A stretch of DNA of 6,738 nucleotides from Oscillospiraceae bacterium (GCA_902789835.1 CADAPN010000121.1:1-6738), one strand, 5' to 3'. Shown: positions 1 to 5,257, counted from the stretch's first letter. The notes: generated by a model from the letters alone, not told the origin. Program-made: numbers and translations.

Positions 1-75
1 GACGATGTGGATATTCCCGTTATTTCCGAGCCTATCATCACACAAACAACCTATGAACGCAGAAAAACGGCGTGA
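1..75 (+). CDS. C-terminal end of an unidentified protein (partial)
   Basis: Reading frame 1 is open from the window edge to a TGA at 73-75 and gives a 24-residue tail, DDVDIPVISEPIITQTTYER plus RKTA. The P-x-I-I-x-x-x-T-T pattern vaguely recalls the last strand of periplasmic-binding-protein-like folds (LacI-type regulators or sugar-binding proteins), but 24 residues do not allow a family call. The stop codon lies inside the stem of the 63-93 hairpin. Frame 2 is also open, to 110, so the frame choice is not certain; frame 1 is preferred because it stops before most of the hairpin. The gene would converge on ridA. Confidence 0.4.
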   Translation, partial: DDVDIPVISEPIITQTTYERRKTA

Positions 76-93
76 CCTTCGGGTCACACCGTT
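63..93 (-). terminator. Intrinsic terminator of the ridA transcript
   Basis: The stem pairs 66-70 with 89-93 and 72-77 with 82-87, with one mismatch (71/88) and a TTCG loop on the plus strand. Read on the minus strand, the hairpin is followed directly by UUUUU (63-67), the normal layout of a Rho-independent terminator. The plus-strand downstream side has no T-run, so it serves minus-strand transcription. It lies about 130 nt after the ridA stop codon. Confidence 0.8.
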
Positions 94-189
94 CTCTGCA
101 ACAAAATAGTTACTTGTCACTATTAAGCCTTCTCTTCTGTGCCTTTTGCTGTTTTGATGTGTTTTTCCTGATGCGGATTTCGGCCGTGT

Positions 190-220
190 TCCGCCGCGGC
201 GGAGCCGGGCCTTCGCCCGG
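190..220 (-). other. Two adjacent GC-rich palindromes just after ridA
   Basis: Positions 205-210 and 215-220 form a perfect 6-bp stem (CCGGGC/GCCCGG) with a 4-nt loop. Positions 190-203 are a perfect 14-bp palindrome centred on CCGCGG. Both sit directly behind the ridA stop codon. Neither is followed by a U-tract on the minus strand, so they are more likely mRNA 3'-end stabilising structures or a protein site than terminators. Confidence 0.5.
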
Positions 221-222
221 AA

Positions 223-597
223 TCAGTCTGCCAGGGTGACCGTCTCGATCTCGCAGAGGACCTGCTTGGGCAGTTCCTTCGCCGCGACACAGGAGCGGGC
301 CGGCTTGCTGACAAAGTACTTCGCATAAACGGCGTTGAACGCAGCAAAGTCCTTCATATCCGCGAGGAAGCAGGTCGTCTTTACGACCTTGGAGAAGTCG
401 GTCCCGGCCGCTTCCAGGATCGCGCCGACGTTCTTGCAACACTGCTCGGCCTGGGCCTCGATGTCGGTGCCGACGATCTCGCCGGTGGCGGGGTTCAGAG
501 CGATCTGACCGGAGGTGAAGAGAAGTCCGTTCACGCAGTAGGCCTGGGAATAGGGTCCGATGGCGGCGGGCGCTTTGTCTGTGGAAATAATCTTCAT
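223..597 (-). CDS. ridA: RidA family reactive enamine/imine deaminase
   Basis: A 124-residue protein of the YjgF/YER057c/UK114 (RidA) family, the usual family length. RidA proteins are small cytosolic trimers that hydrolyse 2-aminoacrylate and related enamines/imines released by PLP enzymes such as serine/threonine dehydratase, preventing damage to other PLP enzymes. Visible family marks are the N-terminal IGPYSQA (13-19), TSGQI (28-32), the Arg of PARSCVA (R101, which binds the substrate carboxylate in RidA) and the C-terminal CEIETVTL with E116. The start at 597 is chosen because the protein then begins MKIISTDKAP, as the family does; a longer reading to 693 would run through the promoter. 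The ribosome site (AAGGAAG, minus strand, 611-617) is 13 nt from the ATG, rather long. The gene is monocistronic, with its own promoter and terminator. It could instead be a RidA paralogue with another substrate. Confidence 0.95.
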   Translation of the reverse strand: MKIISTDKAPAAIGPYSQAYCVNGLLFTSGQIALNPATGEIVGTDIEAQAEQCCKNVGAILEAAGTDFSKVVKTTCFLADMKDFAAFNAVYAKYFVSKPARSCVAAKELPKQVLCEIETVTLAD

Positions 598-640
598 AAT
601 TCTGAGTACGCTTCCTTTCTTGTTTTGGTATTGTGTCCTT

Positions 641-669
641 ACTCTAACATGAAACACCGGATCTGTAAA
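641..669 (-). promoter_or_regulatory. Promoter of ridA
   Basis: On the minus strand, TTTACA (669-664) and TAGAGT (646-641) are separated by exactly 17 bp. The -10 box is preceded by TG-n, an extended -10. Transcription would start near 634, giving a leader of about 36 nt before the ridA ATG. It lies downstream of both minus-strand terminators, so ridA is insulated from whatever is transcribed from further right. Confidence 0.65.
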
Positions 670-703
670 CTGAAAACTTGTCATTACCGGCATTTACGGG
701 CAT

Positions 704-729
704 AAAAAAAGCCGCCCTTTCCGGCGGTC
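704..729 (-). terminator. Second (back-up) minus-strand intrinsic terminator
   Basis: On the minus strand CCGCC, loop GGAAAG and GGCGG form a compact GC stem, followed after one base by seven T residues (minus strand, 710-704). On the plus strand there is no T-run. It lies about 25 bp beyond the U-tract of the 755-813 terminator, so the two act in tandem on a minus-strand transcript coming from the right. Confidence 0.8.
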
Positions 730-754
730 TTCCAGCACATATCGAAATCTGCAC

Positions 755-813
755 AAAAAAGAAGTAAGCCCTGACTGCAGCTTCAATCGCTCAACACAAT
801 CAGGGCCTACTTC
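755..813 (-). terminator. Intrinsic terminator ending the putative ncRNA
   Basis: A 14-bp stem pairs 800-813 with 761-774 around a 25-nt loop, followed on the minus strand by UUUUUU (760-755). The single non-Watson-Crick position (767/807) is a G-U pair in minus-strand RNA but an A-C mismatch in plus-strand RNA, which independently supports the minus orientation. Confidence 0.85.
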
Positions 814-1004
814 TCTGAATTCTTAATATCTAACATCTTTTAACCTCTCTTTCGGAATCCTCTCTCTAACGTTTCAACTGCGCGTCACGCAAATCTCATA
901 GGTGAGATATCCTCTTTGTCGGAGCGTTCCCTGATATGATCCTCAGCGGCACTCACCCGGTCCCACTTTCCGGGGAGCTTGGAGTTTTTCCTCCTTCATT
1001 TTCT
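755..1004 (-). ncRNA. Putative free-standing structured RNA, about 250 nt
   Basis: This stretch has a minus-strand promoter at 1011-1039 and ends in a strong U-tract terminator at 755-813, backed by a second one. No credible ORF lies between. The ridA promoter comes after the terminators, so it is not simply a ridA leader. In minus-strand order I see a GGAG/CTCC hairpin with an A-rich loop (994-981), an 8-bp GC stem with one bulged U (977-970 with 960-952), a short CTGA/TCAG hairpin, a 6-bp hairpin (908-903 with 898-893), an A/G-rich unpaired stretch (about 870-815) and the terminator. A second option pairs GGUGAG (957-952) with CUCACC (906-901), exclusive with two of the hairpins, suggesting a long-range helix or pseudoknot. 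I do not see the signatures of RNase P RNA, tmRNA, SRP RNA or a T-box, and the ends do not pair as in 6S RNA. Size and clostridial setting would suit the raiA-type (ARRPOF) RNA, but I cannot confirm that consensus by eye. Confidence 0.55.
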
Positions 1005-1135
1005 GGCTTTATCATACAGGAAAATTCCGAGAAAAGCAAGATCGCATTCTGTACAAAAATCGCAACTTCATTTTGTGCGTTTCGCCAAGATTTGGCTGTT
1101 TTATATGAATTTTTTGAACTTTTTTCCTTCATTTT
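994..1135. repeat. Three direct copies of CTTCATTTT in the divergent control region
   Basis: The 9-mer CTTCATTTT occurs at 994-1002, 1066-1074 and 1127-1135, all in the same orientation. One copy is just past the predicted ncRNA start, the other two lie between the ncRNA and proB promoters. The region is AT-rich, so chance is possible. No function is assigned; a shared regulator site is one reading. Confidence 0.35.
1011..1039 (-). promoter_or_regulatory. Promoter of the putative ncRNA
   Basis: On the minus strand TTGCTT (1039-1034) and TATGAT (1016-1011) are spaced by exactly 17 bp. The -10 box matches the consensus in five of six positions, the -35 box in three. The predicted start is about position 1004. 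It is divergent from the proB promoter, the two -35 boxes being about 115 bp apart. Confidence 0.6.
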
Positions 1136-1154
1136 GCCTCTTCTGAGCACAATC

Positions 1155-1183
1155 TTGACCGATTCGATCTTTTATAGTAAACT
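1155..1183 (+). promoter_or_regulatory. Promoter of the proBA operon
   Basis: TTGACC (1155-1160) and TAAACT (1178-1183) are 17 bp apart. An overlapping TATAGT (1173-1178) has a better -10 sequence but only a 12-bp gap to TTGACC and no good -35 of its own. The predicted start near 1190 leaves a leader of about 38 nt, too short for a T-box or other riboswitch, so no RNA-based proline control is visible here. Confidence 0.6.
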
Positions 1184-1227
1184 GTCTTCAGCACACTGCT
1201 GTGACAGAATGTTTGGAGATGATATCA

Positions 1228-2001
1228 TTGAGAATTGTGGTAAAGGTCGGTACCTCTACCCTCACCCATGCCACCGGACGGATGGACATCCGCCATGTGG
1301 AAACCCTGTGCAAGGTCCTGAGCGATATAAAGAATGCCGGACACGAGATCGTTCTGGTATCTTCCGGCGCCATCGGTATGGGCGTCGGAAAGCTGAACCT
1401 CACGCAGCGTCCTTCCGATATGCCCACCAAGCAGGCCGCCGCGGCAGTCGGCCAGTGCGAGCTCATGTATGTCTATGACAAGCTGTTCGCCTCTTACAAC
1501 CACACCGTCGCCCAGATTCTTCTGACCGGCGAGGACCTTCGGGACGACACGCGGCATCAGAATTTTGCCAACACCCTGCAGCGGCTTCTGGAGCTGGGCG
1601 CCCTGCCGGTCATCAACGAGAACGACACCGTCTCCACGGATGAGATTGCCGTCGGCGACAACGACACCCTCGGTGCCCTGGTCGCCGTGAGCGTGAAGGC
1701 AGACCTTCTGATCGTTCTCTCCGACATCGACGGGCTCTATACCGCCGATCCCCGCCATGACCCGGCGGCCAGGCTGATCCCGGAAGTACGGGAGATCACC
1801 CCGGAGATGGACGCCGGTGCCGGCGGCGGCGGAACCGCGCTCTCCACCGGCGGGATGCATACCAAGCTGATCGCCGCCCGCATCTGCATGGATGCCGGCT
1901 CGGACATGATTATTCTCAACGGCTCGAAACCCGCCCTTCTCTATGACGTGCTGGACGGGCAGGCCATCGGAACACGTTTTATCGGGAGGAAACGCACATG
2001 A
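1228..2001 (+). CDS. proB: Glutamate 5-kinase, short form without PUA domain
   Basis: Phosphorylates the gamma-carboxylate of L-glutamate with ATP, the first committed step of proline synthesis, in the cytosol; the labile product is passed to ProA. The amino-acid-kinase fold is complete. Counting from the TTG start it shows KVGTSTL (6-12), VSSGAIGMG (44-52), INENDTVS (129-136), GDNDTLGAL (143-151), SDIDGLYTADPR (165-176) and the ATP-site STGGMHTK (206-213). The 257-residue protein ends at GTRFIGRKRT, just where longer ProB proteins such as E. coli (367 aa) enter the C-terminal PUA domain, so this is the single-domain form. Start choice: GGAG (1215-1218) is 9 nt from TTG 1228, and translation from there gives MRIVVKVGTS, a typical N-terminus. 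GTG 1201 lacks a ribosome site and ATG 1219 abuts GGAG with no spacer. The stop overlaps the proA start (ATGA), indicating coupling. Confidence 0.95.
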   Translation: MRIVVKVGTSTLTHATGRMDIRHVETLCKVLSDIKNAGHEIVLVSSGAIGMGVGKLNLTQRPSDMPTKQAAAAVGQCELMYVYDKLFASYNHTVAQILLTGEDLRDDTRHQNFANTLQRLLELGALPVINENDTVSTDEIAVGDNDTLGALVAVSVKADLLIVLSDIDGLYTADPRHDPAARLIPEVREITPEMDAGAGGGGTALSTGGMHTKLIAARICMDAGSDMIILNGSKPALLYDVLDGQAIGTRFIGRKRT

Positions 2002-3254
2002 GAAAAACACATGATATTCTGCTGGAAACCAGAGCCGCGCTGCCGACGCTGACCGCATCGAGTGAGCGCAAGAACGCCGCTCTTCTGGCGATCGCCGAAC
2101 GGCTTCTCTCGGAGCAGGAGGAGATTCTCGCCGCGAACCGTGAAGACCTTGACGCCTCACGCGACAAGTACGGCGAGGTCATGCTTGACCGGCTCACCTT
2201 GACGCCGGAGCGCATCGCCGGCATGGCCCAGGGCGTCCGCGAGGTCGCCGCGCTGCCCGATCCGGAGGGCAAGGTGCTCCGCCGTGTGGAGCGTCCCAAC
2301 GGGCTCGTGATCGAGAAGACCTCCGTCCCCCTCGGTGTCATCGCCATCATCTATGAAAGTCGGCCGAACGTCACCTCCGACGCGGCCGTCCTCGCGCTAA
2401 AGTCCGGCAACGCCGTTATTCTGCGCGGCGGGCGCGAAGCCTTCCGCTCCAATGCGGCGATTGTCCGCGCCATTCATCACGGGCTGGAGGATGCCGGCCT
2501 TCCCGCCGCCCTGGTGGGCTTTGTGGAGGACACCGACCATGCCAGTGCCGAAGAGCTCATGACCGCCGTCGGTCTGATCGACCTTCTGATCCCCCGCGGC
2601 GGAGCCGGTCTGATCCGCCGCTGCACCGAGCAGGCCAAGGTCCCCTGCATCCAGACCGGCACCGGCATCTGCCACATCTTTGTCGACGCCTCCGCCGACC
2701 AGGCCAAAGCGCTGGATATCATTGAAAACGCCAAGACCAGCCGTCCCTCCGTCTGCAACGCGGAAGAGGTTCTCCTGGTTCATCGGGAGATCGCCCCTGT
2801 CTTTCTCCCGAAGCTTCAGCGGCGCCTGGTCACGGACCGCGAAGCGCGCGGTCTGGTACCGGTGGAACTGAGGCTTGATCAGCGGGCCGCGGCCCTGATT
2901 CCGGGAACGCCCGCAGGAGAGACGGACTTTGATCGGGAATTTCTCGATTATATTCTGGCCGTCGCCGTGGTGGACAGCACCGACGACGCCATCGCGCACA
3001 TCGCCCGCCATTCCACCGGCCACAGCGACGCCATCCTCACCCGGGATGATGAGAGCGCCGCAAAGTTCACCGCTCTGGTCGACTCGGCCGCGGTCTACGT
3101 GAATGCCTCCACCCGCTTCACCGACGGCGGAGAGTTCGGGCTCGGATGCGAAATGGGCATCTCCACCCAGAAGCTCCACGCCCGCGGACCGATGGGCCTG
3201 GAAGAGCTCAACACCTATAAATATGTCATCCGCGGAAACGGACAGACCCGCTGA
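1998..3254 (+). CDS. proA: Glutamate-5-semialdehyde dehydrogenase (gamma-glutamyl phosphate reductase)
   Basis: Reduces gamma-glutamyl phosphate with NADPH to glutamate-5-semialdehyde, which cyclises to pyrroline-5-carboxylate; the second step of proline synthesis and normal partner of ProB. The 418-residue length is typical. Visible marks are PLGVIAIIYESRPNVTSDAA (111-130), LRGGREAFRSN (142-152), the catalytic cysteine Cys253 in SRPSVCNAEEVLLVH (248-262), and the C-terminal signature NASTRFTDGGEFGLGCEMGI (369-388) followed by STQKLHARGPMG. GGGAGGA (1984-1990) lies 7 nt before the ATG, inside the end of proB, and the start overlaps the proB stop by the ATGA arrangement, so the two are co-translated. 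No proC follows in the window. The operon closes with a stem-loop at 3279-3307. Confidence 0.98.
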   Translation: MRKTHDILLETRAALPTLTASSERKNAALLAIAERLLSEQEEILAANREDLDASRDKYGEVMLDRLTLTPERIAGMAQGVREVAALPDPEGKVLRRVERPNGLVIEKTSVPLGVIAIIYESRPNVTSDAAVLALKSGNAVILRGGREAFRSNAAIVRAIHHGLEDAGLPAALVGFVEDTDHASAEELMTAVGLIDLLIPRGGAGLIRRCTEQAKVPCIQTGTGICHIFVDASADQAKALDIIENAKTSRPSVCNAEEVLLVHREIAPVFLPKLQRRLVTDREARGLVPVELRLDQRAAALIPGTPAGETDFDREFLDYILAVAVVDSTDDAIAHIARHSTGHSDAILTRDDESAAKFTALVDSAAVYVNASTRFTDGGEFGLGCEMGISTQKLHARGPMGLEELNTYKYVIRGNGQTR

Positions 3255-3278
3255 GTCTCCCCTCTTTCCGTATCTCGA

Positions 3279-3307
3279 GCCGCCACGGGCAAATTCTCCG
3301 TGGCGGC
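3279..3307 (+). terminator. Stem-loop after proA, probable terminator with poor U-tract
   Basis: A perfect 10-bp GC-rich stem (GCCGCCACGG at 3279-3288 with CCGTGGCGGC at 3298-3307) encloses a 9-nt loop, 24 bp after the proA stop. What follows is ATTAAAATAATG rather than a T-run, so it may terminate weakly or mainly protect the 3' end. A smaller hairpin follows at 3338-3351. Confidence 0.55.
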
Positions 3308-3391
3308 ATTAAAATAATGACAAATTTGATCGATGAAATGCCGCCGGGCATGTGTAAAAATACAAAATTGCAGCAGAATATCCATTGTCTC

Positions 3392-3420
3392 TTGCATTTC
3401 TCTTTTTCGCGTGTTATAGT
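3392..3420 (+). promoter_or_regulatory. Promoter of the glycine riboswitch-symporter transcript
   Basis: TTGCAT (3392-3397) and TATAGT (3415-3420) are 17 bp apart, and the -10 box is preceded by TG-n at 3412-3414, an extended -10. Transcription should start near 3427, giving a leader of about 255 nt before the symporter ATG. Confidence 0.75.
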
Positions 3421-3479
3421 ACGTTCACAATTCAATACCAAAGATGCTTTCGGGATCCTGTCGGAAACCGGAAGCGGAG

Positions 3480-3561
3480 GAACTCTGGAGATCTCGTTGA
3501 ATCGGGAGCCGAAGGTGCAAGGCGAAAGCCGAATCTCTCAGGCAAATGGACAGAGCGGAAA
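3480..3561 (+). promoter_or_regulatory. Glycine riboswitch, single aptamer
   Basis: The aptamer shows the conserved glycine-riboswitch core GCCGAAGGTGCAAGG (3508-3522) and CTCAGGCAAATGGACAGAG (3537-3555). P1 pairs CTCTG (3483-3487) with CAGAG (3551-3555). P2 is a TCTCG/CGGGA hairpin (from 3492). A GGC-GAAA-GCC hairpin (3521-3530) follows. Only one aptamer is present between the promoter and the terminator, not the common tandem pair. A short hairpin just upstream (3448-3452 with 3462-3467) could be the remnant stem that singlets often carry. It controls the symporter by the terminator at 3608-3636. Whether glycine turns the gene on or off cannot be read securely from the sequence. Confidence 0.92.
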
Positions 3562-3607
3562 TCTTGCCATGCAGCCGTTTTCAGGTTGCTGTTGAGATGG
3601 TTTTCCG

Positions 3608-3636
3608 GAGTTGCTCGTATGAGCAGCTCTTTTTTT
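3608..3636 (+). terminator. Riboswitch-controlled intrinsic terminator
   Basis: GAGTTGCTC (3608-3616) pairs with GAGCAGCTC (3621-3629) over 9 bp, including one G-U pair, around a GTAT loop, followed by seven T residues (3630-3636). It lies between the glycine aptamer and the symporter start, 45 bp before the ATG, so it is the attenuator of the riboswitch rather than the end of a gene. Confidence 0.9.
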
Positions 3637-3681
3637 ATTCGGTTTGAATTGAATTTTGGGAAAAGGACGGAACAGAACAAG

Positions 3682-5085
3682 ATGAGCAACTTTGTCTCCA
3701 CCATTGAGAGCGTCAACGGAGCGCTCAACAGCTTTGCCTGGGGTCCCCTGATGCTTCTCCTGCTGGTCGGCACCGGCATCTACCTTACGGTCAGGGTCAA
3801 TTGGCTGCAGGTCACCCACTTCGGCCGGATTCTCAAGAACACCGTCGGCACGCTGTTCAAGAAGCAGGATTCCAAGGATCACGGCGCCAACATCTCTCCC
3901 TTCCAGGCCGTGACCACAGCGCTGGCCGGCACCGTCGGCACCGGAAACATCGCGGGCGTCACCGGCGCCATCTTTACCGGCGGCGCGGGCGCTGTCTTCT
4001 GGATGTGGGTTGCCGCTTTCTTCGGCATGATCACGAAATATGCCGAGATTCTTCTCGCCATGAAGTACCGCATTAAGGACGAAAACGGTGTCTATCACGG
4101 CGGTCCCATGTATTATATTGAAAACGGCATCGGAAAGAGCTGGAAGTGGCTCGCCGTCATCTTCTGCCTGCTCGGCGGCTTCGCCTCTTTCGGCATCGGC
4201 AACATCGCCCAGAGCAGCGAGATTTCCGGCGCGCTCACCGACCTGTTCAAGCTTCCGCCTCTCGCTTCGGGTATCCTGATTGCCGTGGTCGTGGCCCTCG
4301 TCACCCTCGGCGGCATCAAGCGCATCGGCAAGGTCACTTCCCTGCTGGTTCCTTTCATGTCGGTCTTCTACATTGTCGCCGGCATCATCCTGATCCTCAT
4401 GCGCATCACACATATCCCTGCCGTCTTCGGACAGATTTTTGCGGGCGCCTTCTCCTTCAAAAGCGTCGGCGGCGGCCTTTTCGGCTACACCATCATGATG
4501 GCCATGAAGCAGGGCTTTGCCCGCGGCGTCTTCTCCAACGAGGCCGGTCTCGGCTCCGCCCCCATTGCTCACGCTGCTTCCTCTACCGAGGAGCCCTGCG
4601 AGCAAGCCATCTGGGGCGTGTTTGAGGTCTTCATCGACACCATCGTCATCTGCTCCATCACGGGCTTTGCCGTGCTGCTCTCCGGCATTCTGGATGTGGA
4701 AGGCGGTCTCTCCGCCTTCGCCTCCAAGGGCGCGGCAGCCGCGGCGGCCTTCAACACCATTCTCCCCGGCACCCTCGGCGGCAAGATCATTGAGCTCAGC
4801 CTTCTTTTCTTCGCCCTTTCCACGATTCTCTCCTGGGCCTACTACGGTGAGAACTGCTGGGGCTACCTCACGAAGAACAACAAAGTCTTCATCCTCGCCT
4901 ACAAGATCATCTTCTCCCTGGTCTGCATCGTCGGCGCCATGGGCTCCGGTACCCTGATGTGGGACATTGCCGACACGCTGAACGGTCTCATGGCCATCCC
5001 CAACCTCATTGCCCTGCTGATGCTCTCCGGCGTTGTCGCGAAGGTCACCAAAGACTATTTCGCCAAGAACATGCTCAAGAAGTAA
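3682..5085 (+). CDS. Sodium:alanine/glycine symporter, AGCS family
   Basis: A polytopic inner-membrane protein of 467 residues that imports small neutral amino acids (alanine or glycine) with sodium, related to AlsT/DagA/AgcS. Marks include the N-terminal NSFAWGPLMLLLLVGTGIYL (16-35), TALAGTVGTGNIAGV in the first conserved helix (79-93), GGPMYYIE (140-147), and GVFSNEAGLGSAPIAHAA (282-299), the most diagnostic family motif. About ten hydrophobic segments can be counted. An open frame extends upstream to 3385, but that part is the riboswitch leader; ATG 3682 gives the normal N-terminus. The AAGGA ribosome site (3663-3667) is 14 nt from the ATG, a long spacing. The glycine riboswitch makes glycine the most likely physiological substrate or co-substrate (inference). 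It ends its own transcription unit. Confidence 0.95.
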   Translation: MSNFVSTIESVNGALNSFAWGPLMLLLLVGTGIYLTVRVNWLQVTHFGRILKNTVGTLFKKQDSKDHGANISPFQAVTTALAGTVGTGNIAGVTGAIFTGGAGAVFWMWVAAFFGMITKYAEILLAMKYRIKDENGVYHGGPMYYIENGIGKSWKWLAVIFCLLGGFASFGIGNIAQSSEISGALTDLFKLPPLASGILIAVVVALVTLGGIKRIGKVTSLLVPFMSVFYIVAGIILILMRITHIPAVFGQIFAGAFSFKSVGGGLFGYTIMMAMKQGFARGVFSNEAGLGSAPIAHAASSTEEPCEQAIWGVFEVFIDTIVICSITGFAVLLSGILDVEGGLSAFASKGAAAAAAFNTILPGTLGGKIIELSLLFFALSTILSWAYYGENCWGYLTKNNKVFILAYKIIFSLVCIVGAMGSGTLMWDIADTLNGLMAIPNLIALLMLSGVVAKVTKDYFAKNMLKK

Positions 5086-5102
5086 GCGTTCTGTTTTCGG
5101 TT

Positions 5103-5138
5103 CTTGCTGCGGCGTTCTTCCTCTCTCGCCGCGGCAAG
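5103..5138 (+). other. Stable 12-bp hairpin after the symporter gene
   Basis: CTTGCTGCGGCG (5103-5114) pairs with CGCCGCGGCAAG (5127-5138), with one G-U pair on the plus strand, around a pyrimidine-rich 12-nt loop, 18 bp after the stop. No T-run follows. It precedes the real terminator at 5169-5206 and may protect the mRNA end. Confidence 0.5.
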
Positions 5139-5168
5139 ACTCGCCGTGAACTTCTCAGCTCCCGCATG

Positions 5169-5216
5169 CAAAGATCCGCATCGGATTCGGTCTGTGCGGA
5201 TCTTTGTCTTATTTCT
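5169..5216 (+). terminator. Intrinsic terminator of the symporter transcript
   Basis: A perfect 12-bp stem, CAAAGATCCGCA (5169-5180) with TGCGGATCTTTG (5195-5206), encloses a 14-nt loop and is followed by the pyrimidine-rich TCTTATTTCTC. It separates the symporter from the next gene, which has its own promoter. Confidence 0.75.
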
Positions 5217-5228
5217 CTCGATTTCCTC

Positions 5229-5257
5229 TTGCACTTTTCTTTGAATTCGGCTAAACT
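5229..5257 (+). promoter_or_regulatory. Promoter of the FAH-family gene
   Basis: TTGCAC (5229-5234) and TAAACT (5252-5257) are separated by 17 bp; the predicted start is near 5264, about 31 nt ahead of the ATG. The ten bases from the -10 box (TAAACTGTCT) are identical to those at the proB promoter. Confidence 0.65.

Noticed and set aside
110..442. Minus-strand reading frame of about 110 codons overlapping ridA
   Set aside because: It lies in another frame of the well-supported ridA gene and runs into the terminator region; low-complexity, Arg/Gly-rich product.
885..956. Possible 23-codon minus-strand ORF starting GTG inside the putative ncRNA (VSAAEDHIRERSDKEDISP..)
   Set aside because: No ribosome site at usable distance and the start lies in a stable hairpin. 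Kept only as an alternative explanation for the region.
755..1004. T-box, SAM, lysine, TPP or 6S RNA as identity of the structured region
   Set aside because: I looked for the T-box core, the CTGAGA of TPP aptamers and the paired ends of 6S RNA and did not find them on either strand; downstream ridA has its own promoter.
953..1150. 65-codon minus-strand ORF over the ncRNA promoter
   Set aside because: Composition follows the AT-rich intergenic DNA, it spans the predicted promoter, and no motif is visible.
936..1200. Plus-strand ORF starting ATG 936 and running across the intergenic region into proB
   Set aside because: It crosses both promoters, reads out of frame with proB, and has no family resemblance.
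1190..1227. Proline T-box or riboswitch in the proB leader
   Set aside because: The leader from the predicted start is only about 38 nt, and no T-box core is visible upstream on the plus strand.
1225..2160. Long minus-strand open frame antisense to proB
   Set aside because: Mirror of a GC-rich coding region; proB and proA on the plus strand carry all family motifs.
3385..3681. N-terminal extension of the symporter to 3385
   Set aside because: This segment contains the promoter, glycine aptamer and terminator; the family N-terminus begins at ATG 3682.
3538..4605. 355-codon minus-strand open frame antisense to the symporter
   Set aside because: Shadow of codon bias; product is Asp/Gly/Glu/Ala-rich with no recognisable domain, and it crosses the riboswitch terminator.
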